Positions 1 through 10,990 of a stretch of 64,000 nt of DNA are shown one piece after another. Location: positions 186,001 to 250,000 of the forward strand of contig NOKP01000006.1 in assembly GCA_002682825.1 (NCBI GenBank), read 5' to 3'. Both the position numbers and the translations under genes were made by a program. The notes under the pieces are model-generated. The model had not been told where the DNA came from. It made no database searches and was given only the letters and a program-made list of their open reading frames with translations. This DNA comes from Neonectria sp. B-13 (taxonomy: Eukaryota; Ascomycota; Sordariomycetes; Hypocreales; Nectriaceae). Every line of letters starts with the position of its first letter. Position 1 is the stretch's first letter.

Positions 1-138
1 GGTAGGCATCATTCTGGCCTAGACCTTATATCTTCCTAGCTTTACTGATTACGATGCAGCAAGTGCGTGGCTCCTCTCTCTGCCCAGGAAAGTGACCTGA
101 TACTACACGGCTTTGAACTAACTGTTTGCACGATGCAG

Positions 139-1615
139 AACCAGGCATTTGAAGTGCGATGAGGGCAGGCCTGCTTGCCAACGATGCGTGAGCGACAAGC
201 GAAAGTGCGATGGTTATGAACAGGACCAGTGGGTAGGAAACCAGAAGCCTCTACGCGTCGTCTTCTTCAACAACAAGAAGCGTGTACCAGCGGCTGATAC
301 GGTCTCGGCAGCTCTTCGTCCTGCTCTGATTGACGACGTTGTCGTGAATTCAGTGGATGCCGCTCTCTACCATCATGCCCGAGAGTGTATACTCGCAGAT
401 TTTGACACGCCTGGATCGAGGGGTTTCTGGCGCAACGTCGTCCTGCCACTCTCTCACACTGAAGAACCCATCAAACACACATTGTGTGCCCTGGGCGGAG
501 CTCACCGCCGGTTCTTGGCGATGTGTACCACAGACCATACAACTTGGCTCTCTCCCCTGGCCGATTCCCGACTCGAAGCTATTCATACGTACAACGCAGC
601 CATCACACACACGATAGCAGCAATGACGGGTGCTTCGGGAAGCAATCTCAAGACAACTCTCATTTGCTGCATCATATTCATATGCATTGAGAACTTACAT
701 GGTCGCTATGCCGATTCGATCCGGCACCTGCGTGCTGGCTGTGACCTCCTGAACTCTTACCGTGTGGAAAGCCAACACCGACTAAAAAATCGCCAGTCCG
801 ATCTCGAAACTTTTGAGATCCTCACAGAGGTGCTTCAATGGCTTGGACAAAATGCATCGACCTATCTGGGAGATCTTACCTTTTCTGGCGTCGACTACCC
901 TCCTCAGGCACGAAAAATGGACATTGGCGACCACCAGACACCATTTTCGAGCATAGAGGAAGCTGAGAGTGGCCTATCCTGTCTTGACTACGTTTACAAG
1001 ACCCTTTTCAACTCCCAGAGAGTCATTGGGCGACCGTACAAGTCAGCCAGCTGCATATACATGCCTGGAATTGCTGATCGCCATACGGCCGCACTCTATA
1101 CTGCTAGAAGAGCGCTCAAGACATGGAGCGCCCGGTTCGAACTTTTAAAGTCTTCATCTAAATGCATATCACTGACATGTTCAGATGAGTGGCACCTTGC
1201 TTTTATATCTCTTCAACAAGCAACATGGGCAGCCTTTATAGGGAAAGATGATGTTGAGGGTGAGTATCCGCCAGAACACTGTCATGTCATTCTCGACAGA
1301 ATTGAAGCGATGCTTCGTCTAGAAAACAGGAGAACGAAACCGGTCTTTACGTTTAATGGTGAACTAGTATTCTCAGCTGCCGTCGTCTGCGCTTGGTGTA
1401 GAGATGGTGATATTCGAAGCAGAGCCTCCGCGCTACTTCGGTCTATGCGGCGAAGAGATGGTATATGGGACTCCGGGGAGGTGGCGAACCTCTGCGAGGC
1501 CATTTTCAAGGCAATGGACGACAACTTAGCAGCTTGGGAGCGCTTGCCGCGTGGGGTGCCACAGTTGATGGCAGAAATGTCCCGCTTGCAGCTGGAGGGG
1601 TTGTCATCTCGATGA
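139..1615 (+). CDS. Zn2Cys6 transcription factor, 5' end incomplete
   Basis: The C-terminal part of a fungal Zn2Cys6 regulator. The visible exon opens after a plausible acceptor (gatgcag ending at 138) and reads TRHLKCDEGRPACQRC, followed by a KRKCDGYE segment. This covers the second half of a CX2CX6CX6CX2CX6C zinc cluster; the first Cys pair must be in an exon at or before the window start. About 480 residues follow with no second DNA-binding motif, resembling the fungal-specific regulatory domain of the DUF3468/PF11951 type. A second acceptor-like signal near 56 suggests more than one small 5' exon, which I could not resolve. The frame is open to a TGA at 1613-1615. Targets are unknown. Family call is firm; the 5' structure is not. 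Confidence 0.8.
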
Positions 1616-2343
1616 CGGTACGAGTTGCAGGGTCGAAGTAGCGTCAGGGCCCAATACGCAGAACCAAGATGATGGTATACAGGTCACAAGGATAATAAAT
1701 GTCAACTTCCGCACGTAGTCACAAAATAGGTACATCGTCGGACATATTTTCTTTCAGGGCCTCAATGCCTCTCAAATTTAGTCGCCACTGATTGCAAGGT
1801 CCTGATAACTCCCGCTGCCAAATGAAGAAGATAAAGCACGTCGCGAGCCAATGTGAGATAGTCTTCAGAAGCTCTGTGGCGATTTGACATTTATTACCTC
1901 ATCAAGATAACGGTGTAAATCAAGATGAACACTGCTGCATGTGAAAGCTGGTGCCGGAACCTCCGGAAACAGACGATAACAGGCAGGCGGCAGAGCCAAA
2001 TACTACAGAAGAGACACATAAGACATTCGCATCTGCCGTACTGTGTTGCCATTTTGGGAATAGAATACGAAGTGAGACTAACAAGCCACCTCCACGCTAC
2101 GGCCTAGACAGGCGAGGCAGCCGGTTGCCCCCTGAGGTTCGCTTGGCCGGCTGACTACCAGCAACTCATCTTCATTGATTCTGGACGGTACCTTAATGCC
2201 ATGGTTGTGTCACGGTACCTCGGCATTCTACCTGGAAGATTTGAGTATATAAGAGGGACTGTTGCCAGACCAAAAAATTCTCTGCCACAATCAAACCTCA
2301 CCGACAAACCCATCAACTGTCTTGAGCATTTCTTTATTCCACC
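1616..2343. other. Intergenic region with lipase promoter
   Basis: No gene recognised. A TATATAA box lies at 2246-2252, about 95 bases before the lipase ATG. A nine-base direct repeat (acggtacct at 2185-2193 and 2212-2220) lies just upstream and could be a paired regulator site. The stretch between the box and the ATG is C/T and A/C rich, as in fungal 5' leaders. Confidence 0.5.
2246..2252 (+). promoter_or_regulatory. TATA box of secreted lipase gene
   Basis: TATATAA lies 92-98 bases upstream of the lipase start codon at 2344 and is followed by a pyrimidine/adenine-rich leader. Position and sequence fit a fungal core promoter. Confidence 0.55.
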
Positions 2344-3729
2344 ATGATATTGAAGCGCCTCTCTCTAATACTGCTGGGGCTAGCGCATTTTGCCCAAGCC
2401 GCGCAGGTCGCAAACTTACACGTTTCCGAGAGTACCGCTGCCAAATATGGCTGCAACGCGACCTGCTACAAGAACTTCCAGGCTGGCCTTGCAACTGACC
2501 GGGCTTCATATGGCGCTATCTACGATGAGGACTTCTACGCAACAGCCTCCAACTTATCCCGCTCAAAGCCAGGTGATGTTCTGAAGTTCAAGCCAGTCAA
2601 TGGCACTCTTCTGCGCGGTATCCCAGCGGGAACAGCTGCCTACAGGTTCCAATATGTTTCCCAGGACCTCGACGGCAAGAACGTGCCAGCCACCGGGTTC
2701 ATAGCATTCCCCTACGCTAGCAGATCGAGTGACCACAAATTCCGACCTATTGCCTACGCCCACGGAACATCGGGCGTGTTTCGAGGATGCGCACCGTCGG
2801 CGATGCCATCTCTCTATGAGTATGGCAGCTGGGCGTACATTCTCAACCGCGGCTACGCCATCATTGCGACAGATTATGCCGGCCTCGGAAACAATTACAC
2901 CCCTCATCAATATCAAGCCTCACCAGCACAGGCGCAAGATGTATACTACTCGGTTGCTGCCGCTTATAAGCTATTTGGCGCATCATTCACTGCTGAGTGG
3001 TTAGGCGTGGGCCACTCTCAAGGAGGCGGCGCTGTTTGGGCACTCGCCGAAGGTTCTTTGCTGCGAAAGAATCCCCTCCGCCTGGGCAAATATCTTGGCA
3101 CTGTTGCCATAGCGCCTGGCGTTCGGCTCGGGGACATGGCACTTATCGCTTCCCAGGCGGTCCTGGATCCATCGTCACCCGACCTCGAGGCGGCTCGCGG
3201 CGTCGTGGCCGAGTTTGGATGGGTCTTGATCGGCTTGAGAAGCATCATTCCAAACGACAAGCAAACCTATATTCATCCTACCCTAAAAAGGCGCCTTGAG
3301 CTTGCGACTCTAGCACAAGGATGCTATGCGTCGGTGATGGCGTTGGTTGCTGACCTCGCTGTCGACGACATCGCCGACATCAACAGCCCGGGGCTTCAAA
3401 ACGCGCTTGAAGTACTGCAGAATCTTACTTCACGGGGTGAAGGCAAGAGCATTGGGCCTATGTTAATTATTCAGGGCCTTGCAGACGTCTCGGTACTACC
3501 CCAAGTGGTGAAGGATGCGCACAATGTTACTTGTCATTCAGGCAACGAAGCTGGCCTCCAAATATACCCTGGCCTAAACCACGACCCGGTGATCCCAGCC
3601 TCAGCGCCCTCTTTTGTTCAGTGGATTGATGATCGCTTTAACGGGGTTAAGACAAAGGGCCAATGCACCAAGAAGACTATCAAGCCATTCGACTCTGCCT
3701 ATATGTACACTGCGGAAGGCAGTGACTGA
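2344..3729 (+). CDS. Secreted triacylglycerol lipase (secretory lipase / LIP family)
   Basis: Single-exon gene for a 461-residue protein. Residues 1-20 form a signal peptide (hydrophobic LILLGLAHFAQAA). The body matches the fungal secretory lipase family (PF03583, Candida LIP-like alpha/beta hydrolases): an oxyanion-region motif YAHGTSG, the nucleophile elbow GVGHSQGGGAVWA with Ser in GHSQG, a conserved Asp in GLADVSV, and a C-terminal His in GLNHDPVIP. Several N-x-S/T sites (NATC, NLSRS, NGTL, NVT) fit glycosylation in the secretory path. Family members hydrolyse triglycerides or other esters outside the cell. The start is the first ATG after a TATA box, and the frame is uninterrupted. The exact substrate cannot be read from the sequence. 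Confidence 0.9.
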   Translation: MILKRLSLILLGLAHFAQAAQVANLHVSESTAAKYGCNATCYKNFQAGLATDRASYGAIYDEDFYATASNLSRSKPGDVLKFKPVNGTLLRGIPAGTAAYRFQYVSQDLDGKNVPATGFIAFPYASRSSDHKFRPIAYAHGTSGVFRGCAPSAMPSLYEYGSWAYILNRGYAIIATDYAGLGNNYTPHQYQASPAQAQDVYYSVAAAYKLFGASFTAEWLGVGHSQGGGAVWALAEGSLLRKNPLRLGKYLGTVAIAPGVRLGDMALIASQAVLDPSSPDLEAARGVVAEFGWVLIGLRSIIPNDKQTYIHPTLKRRLELATLAQGCYASVMALVADLAVDDIADINSPGLQNALEVLQNLTSRGEGKSIGPMLIIQGLADVSVLPQVVKDAHNVTCHSGNEAGLQIYPGLNHDPVIPASAPSFVQWIDDRFNGVKTKGQCTKKTIKPFDSAYMYTAEGSD

Positions 3730-4831
3730 CAGATTGTCACGGCCGGCCTGGGCCAGGGCACGGGCGGTAGGGAACGGTAGAATGCTGGACCACCAACTTT
3801 CACTTCAACCAATCACAGAAGGACCGACGTTTGCTGGACTGATGTCGCTCCTAGAACGACAGTGCTCTAGGACTGACGCGCTCCTAAGGAGCGTCGCTCT
3901 ACGTTATATATTTACACATTCCTTAGCACATTAGACATGAGCCTTAAGCTCCTTAGCTATTAACAATCCTACTTGGTTATACAATAACTTACTATTGCAA
4001 ATTACTATTGTGAGTTGTATAATCGAGTGGAGTAGGACATTGTAGTAAGCAAGGTAGGTTACAGTCTGGTAATGTGCAAAAGGTAGTATTATATAACCAA
4101 GTGTATTAATAGCTAAGGAGCTTAAGGCTCATGCCTAATGTGCTAAGTAAATGTGTTTATATACTGGGATGACTGTTTTGTTAGTGGAATGCGCACTTCA
4201 GTGTAAGGACACTACCCAGGAAAATGCTATCTTAGTACAGTCGGATTCAGAGGGAAGAAACAGCGATTGTATAAGCCCAAGAGATGCTAGGAGGAAAATT
4301 CCAAGACTCCAAGGATGATAAAAAAAAGAGAAATTCAGCAGTAGTCAAAGATAGTAATGAATGTTATAATTAGCTGCAGTAGCAGCCAATGTTATAACAA
4401 TACGTAAGACAAAGGAAGGATAGCCCAATAAGTGATATAATTCATGGAAATAAAAGAGATAGTACAGCTAATAAGTGGCTGTCTCAGTCCCTTACGTGGG
4501 TGCAGCCAATTGACGCTACCCTTGCTAGCATTTAACACCAAGCGCATAAATCCTCCAACACACTGTATGGGATCGTGAGGCGCGTAGGATTGTAGTGATC
4601 CATGGATCGTAACGTTCCTGGATCGTGGGTACAATCCCTAGCAGCGCGCTCCAATTGTGCTATGAAGGAAAAAGTAAGTATGTCATGGTTCTGCTGGTTG
4701 TGGCCGCCTGGTCCCAAACTGGGCTGTGACACCAAGGTCCCCCGACTTGTCATAGATTCACTATTCATCCTTACAATAGCTGTATAATCATGGCCATATG
4801 TGTTAAAGTGACGTGCTACCTACAGTACTCA
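3730..4831. other. AT-rich intergenic region containing a foldback element
   Basis: Lies between the convergent lipase and GH28 genes. It holds the inverted-repeat element at about 3905-4165 (listed separately). The rest (4166-4831) is A/T-rich with short open frames only; no protein or RNA gene was recognised. Confidence 0.5.
3905..4165. repeat. MITE-like foldback element with long terminal inverted repeats
   Basis: The segment 3922-3963 is the reverse complement of 4106-4147 with one mismatch over 42 bases. The similarity continues inward: acttggttata near 3971 pairs with tataaccaagt near 4091. It continues outward imperfectly (tatatatttacacatt against the tatataaacacattt-like flank). The full unit is about 260 bases, AT-rich and without coding capacity. 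These are the features of a non-autonomous foldback or MITE element. I could not define a clean target-site duplication by eye, and no second copy was noticed in the window. Confidence 0.75.
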
Positions 4832-6142
4832 TCACAGATTGCACTCAAAGCCCTCATGTTCGTGTACGTTCTCGCAATGCCAAACGTCAAAGACATTATC
4901 CTCCCCATCTCTGCGGGCTGAATAGTTCTCAACAGTGATGTTATTGCACCCGCCCGCAGCGAGACTACACTGGTACCACCCGCTGGCGTTAATGTCCGAG
5001 GCTATGGTCCCGGTGATGTCTTTCCAGACGATGTCGGAGAAGTGGAATGTTGACGAGTTACAGTCCTTGCCTGAATCACCCGAGTAGTTCTCGCACTGCC
5101 AGAGGAAGAAGGGCTTCTGGCGGACGAGGTCCATGGTGAGGTTCTGCACAACTATGTTGCGGGCGTAACCCAAGCCACCACCGCCTCCGTTGGGCGGATA
5201 CCCGTTGGGGTTACCCGACCACGTCTTCAGGTAAACGGCGTGCACCGTGTTGTGAACCGTCACGTCACGCACGAAGAAGTTCTCAATGTGCTCGAACCTT
5301 CCGTCGTACTGCGCTAGGGACCCTATCGCGATGCCCGCGCCGTCCCAGCATTCTAGCCCGTCGATATAAATGTTGCTCGAGTTCCCCTTGAGCGCGATGC
5401 AGTCGTCGCCGTTGGTCACGCTCCAGCGCCTGAAGGCAATGTTGTCCGACCACATGGTGTCTACGCCGTCGGTATTGAGCGTGCCGTGCGAGCTGTTGGA
5501 CGTACTGTTGACGTAAATGTCCTCGAACTCGACGTTCTGCGAGTAGCTGACGGTCATGGTCCACATCTGGCTCTGGACGTAGCGCATCCGCTTGACGACG
5601 GAGTTGGTGAAGCCGCGGTAATTGATGTTCATGGGCCGATGAGGGAGATTGCCTTGCCCCTTTGCCCAGTCGTACCATACCTGCCCGTTGCCGTCCAAGG
5701 TGCCCACGCCGTGGCCATCCCATTGGATGTTGTCGCCACCAAAGAACCAGACTGTGCTCTGGTTCTGGAAGCCGATGGGCATAGACACGGTAAGCCAGTA
5801 GTCGACGTCCGGGGTCCACAGCAGGCGGCCGTAGTGCTCGATGATGACGTCGTCCAGCTCCGTTGTGTTCATGGTTGTCTCGATGTTGTAGACTGGCCCG
5901 GGGAAGACCACGATGCTCTTGGAACGACACTTGTTGTTGAAGGCATGTTCAATGGCTGGTGCATCGTCTTCACCGTCTGGGTCAGGAGTGAGATAGCACA
6001 ACTCCCTCCCCTGGCTCTCGGCCAGTTCTTTCCAGTGCTCAACATCGGGCACGTCATTGTCACTCTGGCCGAGCGTCAACGGGTGTTCGAGCGCCAGCGC
6101 AGATACGGCAGGGAGTAAAGCGAGAAAGGCAAGGGCTAGCAT
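4832..6142 (-). CDS. Glycoside hydrolase family 28 (exo-polygalacturonase / exo-rhamnogalacturonase-like), secreted
   Basis: Single exon, 436 residues. Residues 1-18 form a signal peptide (MLALAFLALLPAVSALA). The GH28 right-handed beta-helix signatures are present in order: NTDGVD (about residue 225), GDDC (about residue 245), then GAGIAIGSLAQY where endo-enzymes carry GHG, then VYLKTW where endo-enzymes carry RIK. The catalytic Asp residues of NTD and GDD are kept. From memory, the GAG/YLK pattern resembles the exo-acting clade that includes exo-rhamnogalacturonases rather than endo-polygalacturonases. Many N-glycosylation sites are present. The product would act on pectin outside the cell. 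Family is certain; bond specificity is inferred. Confidence 0.92.
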   Translation of the reverse strand: MLALAFLALLPAVSALALEHPLTLGQSDNDVPDVEHWKELAESQGRELCYLTPDPDGEDDAPAIEHAFNNKCRSKSIVVFPGPVYNIETTMNTTELDDVIIEHYGRLLWTPDVDYWLTVSMPIGFQNQSTVWFFGGDNIQWDGHGVGTLDGNGQVWYDWAKGQGNLPHRPMNINYRGFTNSVVKRMRYVQSQMWTMTVSYSQNVEFEDIYVNSTSNSSHGTLNTDGVDTMWSDNIAFRRWSVTNGDDCIALKGNSSNIYIDGLECWDGAGIAIGSLAQYDGRFEHIENFFVRDVTVHNTVHAVYLKTWSGNPNGYPPNGGGGGLGYARNIVVQNLTMDLVRQKPFFLWQCENYSGDSGKDCNSSTFHFSDIVWKDITGTIASDINASGWYQCSLAAGGCNNITVENYSARRDGEDNVFDVWHCENVHEHEGFECNL

Positions 6143-6632
6143 TGTAAGGGAGCTTGAAATGTAGGAGAAATCTGGCTTGTCGAAGGATATGGATTCCTAG
6201 TCCTGCCGCTGTTTCCATCTGTACGTTGTTTGCGTGTTTATGTACTCAACCCTTCGTGTTTGTGCGGAGCATTGACGCCGGCCTGAAACACGAACAAGTC
6301 CAACAGCATCGTTTTTTCGTCCTGTGATTGAGTCGGCCGACTTAAAGTCGTTTATATCCGACGAATTAGATGTGTCCGGACATTAGGATACGACCCTGTT
6401 GTGTAACAACCCCACACAGCTGCAGTGCGATCTGCACAGTGCATTATGCATCATCGGGGCGGTTAAACAATCGTGGGCATGTTAGGTCAGGCTCCTAATT
6501 ATAGAGAGGGGAAAGGAGAGCGAGGGGAAGCGGAGGGGAGAGAAAAAGGAAGGAGGTAGAGTGGTAAAAAGAGAGAGAATCACACGACAGTTTCACATAG
6601 CCAAGTCACATACCATCTGAATATTCCTTAAT
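6143..6632. other. Intergenic region, upstream of GH28 gene
   Basis: Holds the promoter of the GH28 gene (minus strand) and the 3' flank of the flavin monooxygenase. It contains tccg at about 6357 and TCCGGA at 6374-6379, which recur in the next intergenic region and resemble half-sites of Zn2Cys6 regulators. A purine-rich G/A stretch runs from about 6505 to 6580. No gene recognised. Confidence 0.4.
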
Positions 6633-8025
6633 CTATTGTACTATCCTTCCACACATCCCCTTCTTCATGGATGGGCTTTGCATGACTTGGCTCCAGTCAT
6701 GCACTGCTACACTGTTCTTCTCACTTAGTCGAACTTCCTCTCCTGCGCCACTAATCATCTCGATCTCGTACTCAGTGACTGCCTGCCCCCTCCCCTCTTT
6801 TGTATACACCCCGCCGTTCCAGAAGGACTCCACGGCCTTGCAGACGGCGAAAGCATCCTTGAGAGCATGGTTGAGCCCCTGGCCGCGCTGGAAAGTCATC
6901 GGGTGTGCTGCGTCGCCGGCCAGGGTCACGCGGCCGCTGTGGTTGTCCCAGCGGTGCTCGGGCAGGCTGGGGTCCCAGTTGCGCAGCTTGGAGTACCAAA
7001 CGTCCATGTCGTCGGGCATCCACTCGAAGACGCTTCGCCAAGGATCGACGAAACGACTGGCAAGCTCCTTTTGATGCGCAATAAGCTCGCGGTTTGTACC
7101 CTTGTTAACGTGGTCCCGTGGCTCCGGGAAGGAGATGTAGTGAAAGAAGGTCCAGTTCTCCGGGTGGTCTTTGTCATCGCCGTCGTGGAGGCTAAGCCAG
7201 GCGCAGTAGCCATCTGGGTGCGGAGCGACTTGATAGAGCGGGTTGTGTGGCTTCGCTCGTAGAAAGAGTGCGTGCTCGCGGGTATGCTTTGTGAAACACA
7301 TAGTTGATGCGTAGTCGATGGGCGTCACCTCGGCCTTATCTTTACCAAGCAGCAGTGTCCGGACGGTAGAGTGAGGGCCGTCGGCAGCAACGAGCAGACA
7401 ACCCGTATCTTCCGTCCCGTCGGTGAACTTGGCCGTCACCGCCATGTTGTCATTGGAATAGACAATATCACTTATGGCTTTGCCCCAGTGAAAGTGGTCA
7501 CTCAGGCCTTCGAGGAGCATCCTCCGAAACTTGTCCCGCCGTAGACGGTAAAACTTGGACGACTTGATCTCGGCGAGCAGCTCACCCGTCTCCCCGTTTA
7601 TGAACGGAAGCTTGTCGGTAGCCTTGGTCGGAACGTGAGGATCCACCTGGGTGGTCTCAAGCAACTTCAGGATTTCCTCTGGCACGAGATATTGCAACGG
7701 TTCGAGGCCCCAGTGCAAACCCATGCTCCAATTCCTCTGGCGAGGAGCATTTTCCTTTTCGTTAATGTCAAAAGGAATGCCCGCCTGAAGAATACTTAGC
7801 TTTTGTGGACTTCGCAGTCTGTAAAACACCGAGCATATATGCAAACACACCTTCTTCAGCCCCTGCCCGAGCGCCAGACCAGTAGAGCCTGTAATACACC
7901 TTGGGTCAGCTACCCTGAAGGTGAATTATATAAGACATAGGATTATTACCTCCGCCGATGATGAGGACTTTGTTAAAGGTTGAGGTGCCGTTAATAGCGA
8001 TGTCCATGCCACTCGAGGTTGACAT
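6633..8025 (-). CDS. FAD-dependent aromatic monooxygenase (class A)
   Basis: Three exons: 8025-7950, 7888-7851 and 7784-6633, giving 421 residues. Splicing joins VLIIGG with GSTGLALGQGLKK and then AGIPFDINEKE. This rebuilds the N-terminal dinucleotide-binding loop GGGSTG and the ADP-ribose-binding acidic segment, which supports the introns strongly. The second FAD motif is LAGDAAHPMTFQRGQGLNHA (about residue 335). No transmembrane helix was seen. Class A flavin monooxygenases use NADPH and O2 to hydroxylate aromatic or related rings. The gene sits between a GH28 enzyme and a Zn2Cys6 regulator on the same strand and could be a target of that regulator. The substrate is unknown. Confidence 0.9.
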
Positions 8026-8648
8026 TTTGCGATTGAAATTAATAAGGAATAGCGTCTAAAACTTCACCGTAAACACTGGGAGGAGCGAACCAATTCTGCA
8101 ACACAACATGCCTCTTTATGTATTCAAATGTATTTGTTCTCAAGAGTAATGTTTAGGTATCTGACCATTTAATCCAATGTCCTTTCTCCACACTATGCTT
8201 ACCGAACGGACTCCGATCAACACCGATAGGATGCGAATGCCCCGGTCATGTCCGATATATCCGGACCAGCTTTCTCCGGACTTTTATTCTATTCCGTCCA
8301 GGGATGTGCACACCCGTGTTCCGTGGGTTTCGGCCACCGATGATTAATCAATCGTCGATTTTCTGAGGATCATCAAGGGTAAAGGACCACCTGGTTCAGT
8401 CTTGGCGCTGCATGACTACACTGATAACGATTTACAAGGACTGGACGAGATGACCTATGTAAGAAGTGAAGCTGAAATAAATGATCCTTTCAGCCTCGAT
8501 TCCGCTGAGGATACCGGTCAAAGATACCGATATGACCTGTTGACTTGACTTGATCAGTAGGCCTGGGCTGTCTTAACGAAGAATGCGAGATATAATTGTC
8601 CTTGCGAGTTTTACAAACATCCACTCGTGTCTGCCATGCATTTGTTTC
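8026..8648. other. Intergenic region with clustered TCCGGA sites
   Basis: Promoter of the flavin monooxygenase and 3' flank of the regulator gene. Between 8251 and 8280 there are one TCCGA and two TCCGGA elements, matching similar elements in the GH28 promoter. No gene recognised. Confidence 0.4.
8251..8280. promoter_or_regulatory. Clustered CGG-containing palindromes (TCCGGA), putative Zn2Cys6 site
   Basis: TCCGA at 8251, TCCGGA at about 8259 and again at 8275-8280 lie about 230-250 bases upstream of the monooxygenase ATG. CGG/CCG triplets with short spacers are the usual targets of Zn2Cys6 regulators. A regulator gene lies directly upstream, so local control is plausible but unproven. Confidence 0.35.
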
Positions 8649-10990
8649 CTACAGCATGTGTTCATCCCACTGCCATGAGGATTCATCCGCCGCCATAGCT
8701 CCAAACATGTCTTCCCCGAGATTCTCCAATGACAAATCCAGGAAGGCATCTGAAGATTCCATCCCAAGCACATTATAAATATTATCCAATGGTGGGTGAT
8801 GCATCTCGATAGAGGCAGACGGAGTGTACACGCAGCTCGAAGTTGAGGGCAAGGCAGCGCTTCCATCGGTAGGATTGCCTGTTGTCTGTTGTCGACTATA
8901 AACTCGTGGGTCAATACTCTGCATCTCACGCACGTATCGAGCCTTGGCCATCAGCCGCTGGATCGGCCTCCATAAGTTGCCCTTTTTTCCGCTTTCCTTC
9001 ATGTTCCAACGGCTGTGGACGGTATTCACGCACTCCCATGCATGGTCGCACTCGAGAGAAGGGGGCCTAGAGCAGATCTCGGAGAGCACCAGTATCACGG
9101 CGTGCCACTGAATGTGAGTTTTGGAGTGCCAGGTCCATCTCGACGTGTCTTTACTTGTCAGAAGCAGGCCTGATAGCTCGAGGACCTCGACCGAAGTGAA
9201 AAAAAGCCGGTCCCGCGTTGTCGTGTCCATATGGGCAGGGTGCTCTGTCCTTTCCTTCATGGGATAGTGCACAACGAGCCAGATTCGCGCAATGATGAGC
9301 CGTGCGACTCTCGAAGAGAGCTGCAGAAATGGCACCGAGGTATCGCAGTGTCGTAGATAGCGCTCCTCTAGCCGCTGCTTCAGATCCTCTATCACGGCTT
9401 CGCGATCCCCCAACGACCCGTCTGCTGGCAACCCTGAGACTCCTACGCTCGGTGGTGCATAGCCAACCTTCCAACCAGCCCTCATGGCCTCGCATCTAAT
9501 CAAGCAAAATGTCATCTCTGTTGGTCCGTCGGATTCTGAGGGAGGTTCCGTCATCTGGGGAGTAAGATGACTGTCGTCTATGTTTAGTGGGAGCTTGGTG
9601 TCGAAATTAGCCTCGTTGACGATTGGTGCGTAGCCGTGAAACTCGAACGACCGCATGTCAAGCAGACATATATGCCACCAGAGTCGTCGACGCAGTTCTA
9701 TGTTGAGTGGTTTCAGCCCAAAAGCAGTCCCATCACGGTGCAGGCCCATGGCTTGAGCAATGTGAAAGACGAGAGACGTCAAGGACCACGTCGTTCGCGA
9801 GTCATCTTCGTTTCGAAGGGCCGATAGGAAGAGCACAGCTGCCTGCAACAAAATGATGCTCTGCGTGTTGAGAAAATTGGCCCGGGCTAGAGCCTGCTCA
9901 ACAGCAAACCGATACTTCTCGAGGGAGCTGGCGCGTGTGGCGCCTAGGACGCTCACGCACTGATCTGGTTCCATGCTGATGACGGCCGAGTAGTAGATGG
10001 CGAATAGCAAGGCCTCGGTGTTCTTATTAACCGAGTCCAGTGAGCCAATTGCATCCCAGTACATGCGACCTGTAGTTGGCATGTGGAAGATGTGCACCAG
10101 AGGTAGCACGTTCTCGCTGAAGATGGTCAATAGAGCCACCGACTGAGACAGGGGCGGGTGATTCTGAAGCAGCGAGTGGCTGAGGGCTCGGAATCCCATA
10201 ACTGCGGTGCTCGTTCCCAAGGGTGAGGCCACCTCGGATATAGAGGCGTCTGTGGGGACATGGTTTTCGTCTTCAGAGACAGGCTCGTGCAACATGTCTC
10301 GTAGTTCTTCAATCTGGACTCATGCTTGATGTCAGGTCATGCGATGCTCCAACAAGCAGCGAAGTGATAATGTCGAACCTCGTTACCTAGGTTTGCCCAT
10401 AGGATGTTGCTAACATAATAGCTTCTGGTGTCGTCTATCATCAGACGGCCGAATTGCTGGTCGACGGAAACCTCTGGGCTGGAGTGGCTCGAGGCTGAGG
10501 GAACGTCCTGGAGCCCGTCATGGTCATGGAAGGCCCCAGTTTCCGTCTCGGACAACCTTCGACGGCCAGTTGTGGCGGAGACAGAAAGCATTTCAGCGTC
10601 AGCATCGTCAGAGACACTAGCAATGCCCGTGTCGTCCTGGCCTGTCAGATTTTTAATGAGAGACTCGAGCCTGTGTAGGCGTTCGATGAGCTGGCCATCT
10701 AGCGTTTTGCGAGGCCTTTTGGTGGCTCGGCCTCGGCCGGCAGGGTAGGAACATTCCAGCTTAAACCGAACGCAGTTGGAGCAGGGCTGTTCGCGGTCAC
10801 ATTTGACCTTCCGCCGGCGACAGTAGACACAGCTGCGTGGGATATTGCGAGGAGCAATGTGGGCAGGAGTAGACGAGCATGCGTCGGTCGCCGTAGCCCT
10901 TGTAGCTGCCGGATCTTCAGAGGTAGACAGAGGTCCGAGGGTCAAGCCCGACGGCCCATGCAAGGCTGGGGCCGGTACCGATGAGTCCAT
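8649..10990 (-). CDS. Zn2Cys6 transcription factor with fungal-specific TF domain
   Basis: Two exons, 10990-10387 and 10318-8649, giving 757 residues. The zinc cluster lies at residues 54-80 (CVYCRRRKVKCDREQPCSNC), followed by a basic linker (GRATKRPRK) and a heptad segment around LIERLHRLESLIKNL that can dimerise as a coiled coil. The intron (GTAACG donor, AG acceptor) removes about 68 bases and joins the NL-V-QIEELRDML segment in frame. The middle region (about residues 270-520) carries the RRRLWWHICLLDMRS signature of the PF04082 fungal-specific domain. The C-terminus is acidic and aromatic (DESSWQWDEHML), typical of an activation region. It is divergent to the Mpv17-like gene and upstream of the monooxygenase. 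Targets are unknown. Confidence 0.9.

Noticed and set aside
5283..6118. Long open frames overlapping the GH28 gene in other frames (minus 5283-5930 and plus 5486-6118)
   Set aside because: Both are shadows of the GC-rich GH28 coding sequence; their products show no domain, while the GH28 frame has all family motifs and a signal peptide.
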